Origin: an uncultured Ruminococcus sp.
GTDB lineage: Bacteria > Bacillota > Clostridia > Oscillospirales > Ruminococcaceae
Assembly: GCA_946544695.1 (NCBI GenBank)
Contig: CAMNMO010000048.1
Span: 1-12,740, forward strand
DNA: 12,740 nucleotides
Direction of reading: 5' to 3'
Shown here piece after piece: positions 6,431 through 12,740 of the stretch. Position 1 is the stretch's first letter. Each line of letters starts with the position of its first letter. The notes beneath the pieces were generated by a model that saw only the letters and a list, made by a program, of their open reading frames with translations, was not told the DNA's origin and searched no databases. A program made the position numbers and the translations under genes.

Positions 6431-7339
6431 TCAGTCGTCGTTTTCATTACTGAGCATTTTAGCGTCCTTCACACGGAAAATATGGATTATCTGTGCAAAT
6501 ATGATAAGTATGATACCCAGCGCAAAGAGTATGCCGTTTACCAGTATCACACGGTCAGTGAAGTTGTAAAGCGCACCTGTGATGGCGTAATAAACGCTTT
6601 CGTCCTCCATGAACAGACCGTCGAAGTAACCTGTTGTGCGCAGGTATATGGTCGGTATAAGCAGCAATGTCGAACCGCAGAACATGATAACACCCAACCA
6701 GTAGGGCATATCAAAGGGGTGGTGGCGGTCAACAAATAACATCAGACCGATGATACCTGCCAGCACGATGACAGCCACGCCCAGCAGAATGCTTACCGAA
6801 GGAACTATCCTGCGTACTGTCGAGGGCACTGTGCCTTCAGAAAGCTTTTTTGCCTTCATTATATCGAAGTTGGCGTCCATCTTCTTTTCAGCCACATTTA
6901 AGGTGTTATCTATGTAGGTATAGTATTCTGCATCTTTGGGAATATCGTTAGCTTCTGAATAAGTTTCGATATACTCTGTAACATCAGTCTCGAACTGAGT
7001 GTAGTCATAGTTTACAACAGGCTTGGCGTTCGATTTACCAAAGGTGTAATCCAGTGACATCTTGGTAAGCTTCTTTGCAGCGACAGATACATTTTTCTTG
7101 TTAAGACTCTTGGTATAAACATCTTTCGGTATACCTGTCGGGGCTGACAGTCTGGCAAAATAAGCGTCCATCTCATTATACAGCGCTGAATCCGCACCGC
7201 TCTCACTGATAGCCCAGAGGTAGAAGTCCGTATTGAACACCATCGTGTTGCAGTAGATCAGCGCCTGAGTCAGCACCATGACGATGGTTGCCAGAATGGT
7301 CAGGATCATCATGGGTCTGTAATGGTATAACGTTTTCAT
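6431..7339 (-). CDS. Four-helix membrane protein of the sortase operon, function unknown
   Basis: A 302-residue protein with one hydrophobic segment near the N-terminus (about 10-31), a large polar domain (about 35-178) rich in Lys, Asp and Tyr, then three segments at about 183-207, 214-236 and 268-292, and a short charged tail. With four spans the polar domain would lie outside the membrane, next to the sortase active site. The start at 7339 gives the ATGA stop/start overlap with the sortase gene that is typical of translational coupling; an ATG 24 bases further upstream lacks a ribosome site. It is the last gene of a three-gene operon that ends at the terminator 6361-6404. I do not recognise the family. 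A helper of sortase-dependent anchoring is a guess from position only. Confidence 0.85.
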   Translation of the reverse strand: MKTLYHYRPMMILTILATIVMVLTQALIYCNTMVFNTDFYLWAISESGADSALYNEMDAYFARLSAPTGIPKDVYTKSLNKKNVSVAAKKLTKMSLDYTFGKSNAKPVVNYDYTQFETDVTEYIETYSEANDIPKDAEYYTYIDNTLNVAEKKMDANFDIMKAKKLSEGTVPSTVRRIVPSVSILLGVAVIVLAGIIGLMLFVDRHHPFDMPYWLGVIMFCGSTLLLIPTIYLRTTGYFDGLFMEDESVYYAITGALYNFTDRVILVNGILFALGIILIIFAQIIHIFRVKDAKMLSNENDD

Positions 7340-8088
7340 TCTTTGATCTTGACCTCTTTCCATTCGATTTTCTGAAGTTTGCAGATAATAGCCAGACGGT
7401 ACTCAGACATACCCAGCTTACCGTTGTTCCAGCAGGTATACAGAGTTAGTCTGTCATCGTCGGTGGGGTACACATAAGTGTAGTCATTCTCATGGAAAAC
7501 GACCCTGTCGTTGACGATGTAGGTACATTTGCAGTATGAGGTCTCAAGAGTTACGATATCGCCTGTCTCGCACCTGTCAAGGTAGAAGAAATCGGTATGG
7601 TTATGACCTGCGATGACCACGTTGCCTGGTCTGCCGATATAGACCGAACCGTTATACCAGCCTGCACCGTATTCAAGCACATCTTCGGCAGTACCGCTGT
7701 ACACCTCGATGTTGGTCATGCCTGCGTCCTCACAGTTGAGTATGGCATACAGGTCGCCGTAGTATGGGTAGACCATCGTATGTTTCTCGATCTTTCCGTC
7801 TACCTCGACCTCTATCTCCTTGATCTGGTCGGGAGCGTCATCGTCCCTGTACTTGTTCAGAGTACGCAGGTTCCTGACTTCCATTGGGGTCGAACCGAAT
7901 GCCATATCCAGGTAAGGTTTGTATTTATAATATGGTTTGTAAAGTGCCAGATAAGCCCCGCTGCACAGAAATATCAGTATCAAAAAAGGTGTGAGAACAT
8001 AAGTGAATGTCCTCAACACCTTAGATGACGAAGTTCTATGCTCATGAGCGTGGCTTCCCGTCTTGTGATTGTTGACGGCATCGCTCAT
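7336..8088 (-). CDS. Sortase (class D-like transpeptidase)
   Basis: A 250-residue membrane-anchored cysteine transpeptidase that should cleave a C-terminal sorting signal and join the protein to the cell wall or to another protein. A His-rich cytoplasmic tail (residues 1-22) is followed by a membrane segment at about 28-50. The catalytic triad is visible: His162 in VIAGHNHTDFFYL, Cys219 in LTLYTCW, and Arg231 in SEYRL. The spacing and the GHN..FFYL and TLYTC patterns fit the class D/E group better than class A or B, but the class is inferred by eye. The start at 8088 has GGAG 11 bases upstream; a GTG four codons earlier overlaps that site and is less likely. It lies 29 bases after its probable substrate gene and overlaps the next gene by 4 bases. 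Confidence 0.9.
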   Translation of the reverse strand: MSDAVNNHKTGSHAHEHRTSSSKVLRTFTYVLTPFLILIFLCSGAYLALYKPYYKYKPYLDMAFGSTPMEVRNLRTLNKYRDDDAPDQIKEIEVEVDGKIEKHTMVYPYYGDLYAILNCEDAGMTNIEVYSGTAEDVLEYGAGWYNGSVYIGRPGNVVIAGHNHTDFFYLDRCETGDIVTLETSYCKCTYIVNDRVVFHENDYTYVYPTDDDRLTLYTCWNNGKLGMSEYRLAIICKLQKIEWKEVKIKE

Positions 8089-8117
8089 AATATGATCCAC
8101 TCCGATAATGATTTAGA

Positions 8118-8735
8118 TTAAGCTCTGTTCTTCTTGGTAACGATAGCTACGCCAACGCCTGCCAGTGCCAGTGTAACAGCTGCTGCTGCAACTGCTGCGG
8201 TGTTGGAAGACTCAGTGCTGCCACCGGTAGGAGATACGGGATCGTCGTCCTTGATACCTGTGCCGCCCTTGCTGTCGTCCTTCTTGTTCATCTTAGCAGA
8301 AACGGTGTAGTGTACGCCGTCAGCAGCCTGCTTGATGTTGATGGTAACGTTGTACTTCTTACCCATCTCAACAACCTCGTCAAGGAAAGCTTCTCTCTGT
8401 TCCTTGGTCAGCTGCTTACCGATAGTATCCTTATCTTCCTCGGTCAGATCAGCGGGAGCCTTGTCAACTACCTGCTTGTCGCCGCCCTTGCAGTAGGGAG
8501 CAATGTACTTATCACGTACAGCGTTCATGTCCTCGATCATGCCGTCATACTGTGCAGAAGTGAATTCGTCCTTGTTAGGCTGCAGGAAGTTATCCAGTTC
8601 CTGAACGTTGGTTGCGGGTACGCCTGCGCTCTTAGCAGCATCAACTGCATCCTGATAACCTGTTGCGAAAGCCGATACGGACATAGTAGCTGCTATGATA
8701 GCTGCAGCAGCGACCGCAGAAATCTTTTTGATCAT
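8118..8735 (-). CDS. Secreted protein with C-terminal wall-sorting-like signal, probable sortase substrate
   Basis: A 205-residue protein. Residues 1-24 are a signal peptide ending in SAFA. The mature part (25-165) is Lys/Asp/Glu-rich and helical-looking, with no domain I recognise. The C-terminus has the three parts of a sorting signal: VSPTGG (167-172), a hydrophobic stretch of about 23 residues (AAVAAAAVTLALAGVGVAIV) and the basic tail KKNRA. The motif is not LPXTG: proline sits one place later than usual and Ser takes the usual Pro position. The start at 8735 has GGAGG 8 bases upstream; an ATG seven codons earlier precedes that site. It is the first gene of the operon, directly before the sortase, so it is the obvious substrate candidate. 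Whether it is really cleaved at T170-G171 is inferred. Confidence 0.85.
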   Translation of the reverse strand: MIKKISAVAAAAIIAATMSVSAFATGYQDAVDAAKSAGVPATNVQELDNFLQPNKDEFTSAQYDGMIEDMNAVRDKYIAPYCKGGDKQVVDKAPADLTEEDKDTIGKQLTKEQREAFLDEVVEMGKKYNVTINIKQAADGVHYTVSAKMNKKDDSKGGTGIKDDDPVSPTGGSTESSNTAAVAAAAVTLALAGVGVAIVTKKNRA

Positions 8736-8810
8736 ACTTATTTCCTCCAAACTCAAATTACTGTATGGCTCATATATTTATTAATATATTTTACCACTTT
8801 GACATTAAAT

Positions 8811-8839
8811 ATAATACCACATTTCTTTTCAAATTGCAA
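8811..8839 (-). promoter_or_regulatory. SigA promoter of the sortase operon
   Basis: On the minus strand TTGCAA (8834-8839), 17 bases, TATTAT (8811-8816) preceded by TGG, an extended -10. The start is predicted near 8804, with a leader of about 70 AT-rich bases. Confidence 0.8.
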
Positions 8840-8937
8840 GTGGCTTTGTTTAACTTTGTATATTTTGCACAAAAATTTTGTACCAAAAGTTAATACGCAA
8901 CCGTGATATACAATGTTAACCACTGTTTTTCATTTGT

Positions 8938-10446
8938 TTAAACATATTTAATTGTTGAAAATGGCGCAAGGGGGATTCCGTTGCTTCCGAAAACGTTTAC
9001 CTCCCCGTAATTGGTCCAGAGATATCTGACAGCTTTCGGGGCAGGTACTGAGGGGCTGCTTATGCAGATAGTATCGCCTTCTATGGCGTATACTGCGGGT
9101 ACGAACTCTCCGTCTTCGCCCGATACCTCAAAACTGCCTTCGGGAAGTGTGCCTTTTACGCAAAGTCCGCCGTCGGCATTGGTTATTTTTACCATAGCTT
9201 TTCCGTCAGCGAAAACGCAGCTGTCAAACATCGGTGCATCAGCATCGACGTCCATTCCGTAAGCGACCTTTTCAGCCTGAAGGCACAGCCTTTCGCCCAC
9301 AGGCAGCTTGTCCTTCGGGTGTATCTCGTTGAATTCACCGCAGTCAAGTATCACGGCAATGCCTGTATTCTTCACCGTGCGGTAAGCCTTCATCTGTGCG
9401 TCTCTTATCTTGCACCAGTGCTTGTAGTCGGGGTCGGCTGCATATTTGAACATGGGCAGTTGTACCATTATAAACGGCAGTCTGTCGTCGCCCCATGCAG
9501 TGCGCCATCTGTCGATCAGTGCGGTGAACAGCCTGTAATAGCTGTCGGGCTTGTGGTCATCGGATTCGCCCTGATAATACAGGAATCCTTTAATGGTGTA
9601 TGGGCAGACCCTCATGACCATGTTTTCAAACATGTTTGTCGGTCTGAAAGGGTTATACTCATTGAGAGGACCCGGCCAGGGGTTCTTGCCCAGCCTGTTT
9701 TCAAGCTCGCCCCAGCTTATGCCGGGTTCGTCCTTCATTATCTGTGCGGATCTCTCATTCCACTCGCTGTTCGCCTTCTCATAGGCTTCGTACTCAGCCT
9801 TCTGTTCATCAAGGCTTTTCCCTGCGACCTTTGCGTCGTATTCTTCGATGTAAGAACTTATGCGCCTGTCGTTTTCAAGCGTCTCTCTGTCCACCCAGCA
9901 TGATGCCGAAGTGCCGCCCCAGTTGCAGCCTATAAGTCCTACCACCACGCCCAGTTCTCTTGCAAGCTTCATGCCGAAATGCACGCCCACAGCACTCCAT
10001 GCCCGTGAACTTTCGCTGCCCGCCCTTGACCAGCCGCTTACAGCGCCCGCACGTTCTGCTTCTTCGGCGGTAGCTACCTTCGGTGTGTAGTAATACCTCA
10101 GCGGTGTGTTTTCATCAAGCTTTGCCAGATAGTCAGCACCGTTTTTGGCATTCTGCAATTCCAGTTCCATGTTGGACTGCCCGCCTAAAAACCACACTTC
10201 GCCCACTGCCACATCTTTGTATGTCACGGTATCGCTGCCGTCTGTCACTGTCAGCGTCAGACCCTCAGCTGCTTCCATAGGTGCAAGTTCACAGCACCAT
10301 CTGCCGTCCTTTACCGTGCAGCTTGCTTTGTTTTCGCCCGCTGCTGCCGTGATGACCGCACCGTCATCGCCTGTACCGAATACAGAAACAGGCTTGCGGC
10401 GCTGAAGCACCATACTGTCCGAAAAGACCTGCGAACATTTAAACAT
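8938..10446 (-). CDS. Cytoplasmic sialate O-acetylesterase-like SGNH esterase
   Basis: A 502-residue SASA-domain (sialate O-acetylesterase) protein that should remove acetyl groups from acetylated sugars such as sialic acid or plant-glycan fragments. Motifs: the start MFKCSQVFSDSMVLQRRKPVSV, which is typical of this family; GEVWFLGGQSNME (82-94) with nucleophile Ser91; CNWGGTSASCW (174-184); GFLYYQGESD (287-296); and DCGEFNEIHPKDK (368-380) with His376 of the catalytic DxxH. A beta-rich N-terminal part (1-80) and a C-terminal beta domain (about 400-502) frame the catalytic part. There is no signal peptide, so imported acetylated oligosaccharides are the likely substrates. The start is the ATG at 10446, 9 bases after GGGGG; an upstream TTG is only 3 bases from it. 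It follows the third small membrane gene by 59 bases with no terminator visible between them. The exact sugar is unknown. Confidence 0.9.
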   Translation of the reverse strand: MFKCSQVFSDSMVLQRRKPVSVFGTGDDGAVITAAAGENKASCTVKDGRWCCELAPMEAAEGLTLTVTDGSDTVTYKDVAVGEVWFLGGQSNMELELQNAKNGADYLAKLDENTPLRYYYTPKVATAEEAERAGAVSGWSRAGSESSRAWSAVGVHFGMKLARELGVVVGLIGCNWGGTSASCWVDRETLENDRRISSYIEEYDAKVAGKSLDEQKAEYEAYEKANSEWNERSAQIMKDEPGISWGELENRLGKNPWPGPLNEYNPFRPTNMFENMVMRVCPYTIKGFLYYQGESDDHKPDSYYRLFTALIDRWRTAWGDDRLPFIMVQLPMFKYAADPDYKHWCKIRDAQMKAYRTVKNTGIAVILDCGEFNEIHPKDKLPVGERLCLQAEKVAYGMDVDADAPMFDSCVFADGKAMVKITNADGGLCVKGTLPEGSFEVSGEDGEFVPAVYAIEGDTICISSPSVPAPKAVRYLWTNYGEVNVFGSNGIPLAPFSTIKYV

Positions 10447-10505
10447 TTTCAAATACCCCCTATTTTTATCCGATCCTTATCTTACAGAACATTTCACAGT
10501 CCTTG

Positions 10506-10784
10506 TCACCCTATGATCTTCAGCACTGCCCATATTATTAGGTACAGTATCTGATAGGCTATGACCACCCAACCGCCCATAAGGGTCAACAGTAATCCCG
10601 CTGTGATCCCGTCTTTGAAGCCATCGAGACCGTAGTCCTTTTTGCCGTTGCCGAGTGCAGGCGCAGCGAACCCCGAGTCTATCCCGAATATGGCGCTGAT
10701 CACGCCCAGAAGCAGCCACAAGACATAATAACCGAGAGAAATGCGGAATATCCATGTCAATATCGTCCATATAATACTCAGCAT
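10506..10784 (-). CDS. Small two-helix membrane protein, tandem paralog 3
   Basis: A 92-residue protein with hydrophobic segments at about 5-33 and 61-91 around a polar loop. It shares with its two neighbours the pattern GYY.LW in helix 1, IFGIDSG followed by APAL in the loop, GLDG...GI, and GGWVV..YQ..Y.IIWAV.KI in helix 2. It is most like the 10823-11110 protein, including DNA-level identity over the ribosome site and the first codons. GGAGG lies 7 bases upstream of the ATG. I do not recognise the family and see no catalytic motif. It is the third of three tandem copies and is followed by the esterase gene. Confidence 0.85.
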   Translation of the reverse strand: MLSIIWTILTWIFRISLGYYVLWLLLGVISAIFGIDSGFAAPALGNGKKDYGLDGFKDGITAGLLLTLMGGWVVIAYQILYLIIWAVLKIIG

Positions 10785-10803
10785 AAGGACACCTCCGTAT
10801 CAG
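10781..10803 (-). repeat. 23-bp exact repeat over the ribosome site and start of paralog 3
   Basis: Identical to 11107-11129. It covers CTGA, the GGAGG ribosome site, the spacer and the ATG plus one base. This copy lies in the intergenic gap. Confidence 0.9.
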
Positions 10804-10822
10804 AAATGTCAGCACAGGCTTT

Positions 10823-11110
10823 TCAGCCCGCTATCTTCATAACTGCCCATATTATAGTGTATATCAGCTGATAAAGCATGACGACCCAGCCGCCCCTGAT
10901 GGTGAGATAAGCCCCCATCGAGATACCGTTCAGCGCACCGTCAAGCCCCTTTTCCTTTTCATCTCTGCTGAGTGCAGGCGCAGCCCGGCTGCACCACTTT
11001 GAACTTATGCCGAATATTGTGCCGCATACCGCTGCAATCAGCCATAAAGCATAGTACCCTAGCGTAATGCGGAATATCCATGTCATTGCCGTCCATATAA
11101 TACCCGGCAT
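10823..11110 (-). CDS. Small two-helix membrane protein, tandem paralog 2
   Basis: A 95-residue protein with the same two-helix plan as its neighbours (segments at about 6-34 and 64-94) and the same IFGI.S...APAL loop, GLDG..NGI and GGWVV..YQ.IY.IIWAV.KI.G helix. Compared with paralogs 1 and 3 its loop has about three extra residues (CSR before AAPAL). It starts 15 bases after the stop of paralog 1, with GGAGG 7 bases before the ATG, so it is clearly cotranscribed. The near-identical 5' ends of paralogs 2 and 3 point to a recent duplication. Function unknown. Confidence 0.85.
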   Translation of the reverse strand: MPGIIWTAMTWIFRITLGYYALWLIAAVCGTIFGISSKWCSRAAPALSRDEKEKGLDGALNGISMGAYLTIRGGWVVMLYQLIYTIIWAVMKIAG

Positions 11111-11129
11111 AAGGACACCTCCGTATCAG
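11107..11129 (-). repeat. 23-bp exact repeat over the ribosome site and start of paralog 2
   Basis: Identical to 10781-10803. In this copy the TGA is the stop codon of paralog 1 (stop at 11126-11128), which suggests the duplicated block began at a gene boundary. Confidence 0.9.
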
Positions 11130-11428
11130 GTATCACGGCGCTTTGCTTTCTTTTCCTTGTGCTTTATGATGCCCAGACCTATAAGGTAGATGATCTGATA
11201 GAGCGGAACATACCATGCTGCCATGAAGGTCACAGCCACACCGACGCCTATCCCTTCCATAAAGCCTTTCCAACCGTAATAAATGGTACCGTCACTCAGC
11301 GCAGGTGCCACCCAGCCTGAGTCTATACCGTTAATTGCGCATTTTATGCCATAGCATATCCAGAAAGCATAGTACAGCAGTGATAATATAAATATCCCAC
11401 GGAAACCATATCTGACTTTATCGTTCAT
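11126..11428 (-). CDS. Small two-helix membrane protein, tandem paralog 1 (divergent)
   Basis: A 100-residue protein with segments at about 11-33 and 62-90 and a basic tail (KHKEKKAKRRDT) that should be cytoplasmic. It keeps the family marks YY.FW in helix 1, INGIDSGWVAPAL in the loop, G..GF..GI, and YQIIYLI in helix 2, but has MAAWYVP where the others have GGWVV. It is the most divergent copy and the first gene after the promoter at 11497-11525. AGGAGG lies upstream of the ATG at normal spacing. No known family is recognised; the basic tail is its only distinctive addition. Confidence 0.85.
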   Translation of the reverse strand: MNDKVRYGFRGIFILSLLYYAFWICYGIKCAINGIDSGWVAPALSDGTIYYGWKGFMEGIGVGVAVTFMAAWYVPLYQIIYLIGLGIIKHKEKKAKRRDT

Positions 11429-11496
11429 GATCTAAGCCCCTCCTTTGCTTTCGGACGGTGCCCCCCTGCATGTGAGTACCCTGTTTTTATGATAAG

Positions 11497-11525
11497 ATTT
11501 TACCACACCGCACCCTGTTTGTCAA
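11497..11525 (-). promoter_or_regulatory. Strong SigA promoter of the small membrane protein/esterase operon
   Basis: On the minus strand a perfect TTGACA (11520-11525), 17 bases, TAAAAT (11497-11502) with TGG in front. The leader is about 60 bases and includes a G-rich run near 11461-11466 on the minus strand. No other promoter of this quality is visible before the esterase gene. Confidence 0.88.
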
Positions 11526-11584
11526 TACAGTTTTTTGTGAAAATAGCCAACACAAAAGCATCATAAGCACTTTATTCACAATGG

Positions 11585-11616
11585 CAGAAAAAAAGGCAGG
11601 GCACACGCCCCGCCTT
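11585..11616 (-). terminator. Rho-independent terminator of the ion channel gene
   Basis: On the minus strand AAGGCGGGGC (11607-11616) pairs with GCCCTGCCTT (11593-11602) through 10 pairs, one of them G-T, around a GTGT loop. The stem runs into a TTTTTTT tract. It protects the downstream promoter at 11525-11497 from read-through. Confidence 0.92.
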
Positions 11617-11643
11617 GTTATCGTTATGTCAGATAAATGCCGC

Positions 11644-12462
11644 TCACAAAAGCTTTTTGCCGCAGTAAGGGCAGAAGCTTTTTTCGTCCTGCTTTTCCGA
11701 ACGTTCTGCATGGACTATCTCGGTGAAGCCCGCCGAGATTATACCTGTCGGCACTGCCACAAGACCTATGCCCAGCAGTGCGATTATGGTGCTGAGTATC
11801 TTTCCTGCCACTGTGACGGGGTAGATATCGCCGTAGCCTATGGTTGTGACTGTCGCCACACTCCACCACATGGACTGGAATATGTTCGTGAAGCTGTCAG
11901 GCTGCGCTTCATGTTCAAAGTTGTACATAAGGACCGATGATATCAGCATAAGCAGCAGTACCACCGACATGGAGGATATAAGTTCCCCCGCCTTTGCCTT
12001 GAACACCTTTGATATGGTGCCCAGTGCAGTGGTGTAGCGGTTTATCTTGAATACCCTGAACAGCCTGATTATCCTCAGCATTCGCAGCACACGCAGGTCC
12101 ACCGTGAACACCATAGGCAGGTAAAAGGGCAGTATGGCAAGCAGGTCGATAAGTGCCATAAAGCTGAAAATATACCTTAGCCTTGACTTTGTTATGCTTG
12201 CAGTATCAGGGTAGAGTTCATCGGCTGTCCAAACACGCAGCAGGTATTCCACCGTGAATATTATGACAGAGATGTTCTCAATGGTGTTTGTGATGCGCCG
12301 CACGCTGTCGGGCAGCTCAAAGGTGTCTATCATGACCACTATCACATTTATGACTATCAGTATTATTACCACGATATCAAAGGCACGGCTTGCAAGGTCG
12401 TGTTCGTGATCCGGCTGGATTATCTCAAAGGTGCGGTGCTTGATGCGCTTGTAACTTTCCAT
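11644..12462 (-). CDS. Six-helix voltage-gated K+ channel-like protein
   Basis: A 272-residue channel subunit, expected to act as a tetramer in the membrane and pass K+. Segments S1 (about 28-47), S2 (60-77), S3 (97-116), S4 (122-142), S5 (161-181) and S6 (219-247) are visible. S4 has basic residues every third position (R124, R127, R130, R133, R136, K139), the mark of a voltage sensor. The pore helix and filter are FQSMWWSVATVTTIGYGD, with TTIGYGD at 206-212. After S6 a short tail ends in FCPYCGKKLL, half of a zinc-ribbon-like knuckle with only one CxxC (C264, C267). Length is close to KvAP-type prokaryotic channels. The start has GGAGG 6 bases upstream. It is monocistronic and divergent from the gene at 12681. 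Family call firm; gating and the tail's role unknown. Confidence 0.93.
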   Translation of the reverse strand: MESYKRIKHRTFEIIQPDHEHDLASRAFDIVVIILIVINVIVVMIDTFELPDSVRRITNTIENISVIIFTVEYLLRVWTADELYPDTASITKSRLRYIFSFMALIDLLAILPFYLPMVFTVDLRVLRMLRIIRLFRVFKINRYTTALGTISKVFKAKAGELISSMSVVLLLMLISSVLMYNFEHEAQPDSFTNIFQSMWWSVATVTTIGYGDIYPVTVAGKILSTIIALLGIGLVAVPTGIISAGFTEIVHAERSEKQDEKSFCPYCGKKLL

Positions 12463-12511
12463 TGTATTCCTCCCGAAAAAACATTACAGCCGATGTTTTC
12501 GCCACAGAAAA

Positions 12512-12540
12512 ATAATACCACGTTTGAAATGCGCTGTCAA
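12512..12540 (-). promoter_or_regulatory. SigA promoter of the ion channel gene
   Basis: On the minus strand a perfect TTGACA (12535-12540), 17 bases, TATTAT (12512-12517) with TGG in front. Its -35 box is only 15 bases from the -35 box of the divergent plus-strand promoter. Confidence 0.87.
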
Positions 12541-12555
12541 GCGCTGCACACAGCA

Positions 12556-12585
12556 TTGACAATCCTTCCCGCTATGTGTTATACT
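12556..12585 (+). promoter_or_regulatory. SigA promoter of the gene starting at 12681
   Basis: A perfect TTGACA (12556-12561), 18 bases, TATACT (12580-12585) with TGT in front. The start is predicted around 12593, giving a leader of about 88 bases. Confidence 0.83.
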
Positions 12586-12593
12586 ATTGATGT

Positions 12594-12611
12594 ATGGCTA
12601 TTCCTTTATAA
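12594..12611 (+). other. Possible leaderless pentapeptide frame (MAIPL) at the predicted mRNA start
   Basis: ATG at the predicted first transcribed base, then GCT ATT CCT TTA and a TAA stop. The nspC leader encodes the same five residues at the same place, with ATC instead of ATT. No ribosome site is present; translation is unproven. Confidence 0.2.
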
Positions 12612-12680
12612 GTGCGTAAGCGTGGGAAGGTCAGCCGTGCTGTTAACGTAAACGACGTATTTGACAGGAGGTTGTTTATC

Positions 12681-12740
12681 ATGAGTTTCAAGCTTAAACT
12701 CAGGCAGATAGCAAAAATGCTGCTTCAGAACGTGCTGCTA
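12681..12740 (+). CDS. 5' end of an unidentified gene running out of the window
   Basis: Twenty codons are visible, reading MSFKLKLRQIAKMLLQNVLL, with AGGAGG (12666-12671) 9 bases upstream of the ATG. The start is basic and amphipathic with no signal-peptide cleavage site yet. Such beginnings are seen in CDP-glycerol/teichoic acid-type glycerophosphotransferases and other membrane-associated envelope enzymes, but 20 residues are too few for an assignment. Confidence 0.7.
   Translation, partial: MSFKLKLRQIAKMLLQNVLL

Noticed and set aside
8841..8937. Search for a terminator between the esterase stop and the sortase-operon promoter
   Set aside because: Only short AT-rich palindromes (ACAAAA/TTTTGT without a loop, GTTAA/TTAAC) are present; no convincing stem plus U-tract, so none is annotated.
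1..12740. CRISPR arrays, tRNA or rRNA genes, toxin-antitoxin pairs, phage genes or a transposase gene
   Set aside because: No regularly spaced repeats, cloverleaf-like sequence, rRNA motifs or such protein motifs were seen on either strand by eye.

Overview
The window looks like chromosome of a Gram-positive, low-to-medium GC clostridial bacterium, most likely a gut or rumen Ruminococcus-type member of the Oscillospiraceae. The clues are Firmicutes-style GGAGG ribosome sites, SigA promoters that often carry an extended TGn -10 box, a sortase with its substrate, a membrane-anchored C11 (clostripain) peptidase and a carboxynorspermidine decarboxylase. The genus is inferred from gene content and style; nothing in the window proves it.

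Layout. (1) 1-877: a CpsB/YwqE-type PHP phosphatase gene with its own promoter and terminator. (2) 972-3427: a single-gene unit for a membrane-anchored C11 cysteine peptidase, ending in a bidirectional terminator shared with the convergent alpha/beta hydrolase. (3) 3529-4527 (minus): the hydrolase, read from a promoter region made of two tandem 30-bp copies. (4) 4682-4791: between the divergent hydrolase and nspC promoters lies a 92-bp element with perfect 16-bp terminal inverted repeats, bracketed exactly by 9-bp direct repeats, which looks like a MITE. (5) 4801-6404: nspC, with a leader of about 225 nt and a strong bidirectional terminator. (6) 8839-6431 (minus): a three-gene operon for a secreted C-terminally anchored protein, a sortase and a four-helix membrane protein. 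(7) 11525-8938 (minus): three tandem paralogous two-helix small membrane proteins, followed by a cytoplasmic SGNH/sialate O-acetylesterase-like enzyme, probably one operon. (8) 12540-11585 (minus): a voltage-gated K+ channel-like protein. (9) 12556-12740: a divergent promoter and the first 20 codons of a gene that runs out of the window.

Most promoters, terminators and starts can be placed by eye. Several starts are moved downstream from the longest frame because a GGAGG sits at the right distance only from the inner ATG. The genes form independent units, with no single pathway across the window. Cell-envelope work recurs: phosphatase, anchored peptidase, sortase operon, small membrane proteins. 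The items most worth a second look are the MITE-like element, the three-paralog cluster, the sortase operon with its non-canonical sorting signal, and a shared MAIPL-coding sequence located at the predicted transcription starts of nspC and of the last gene.
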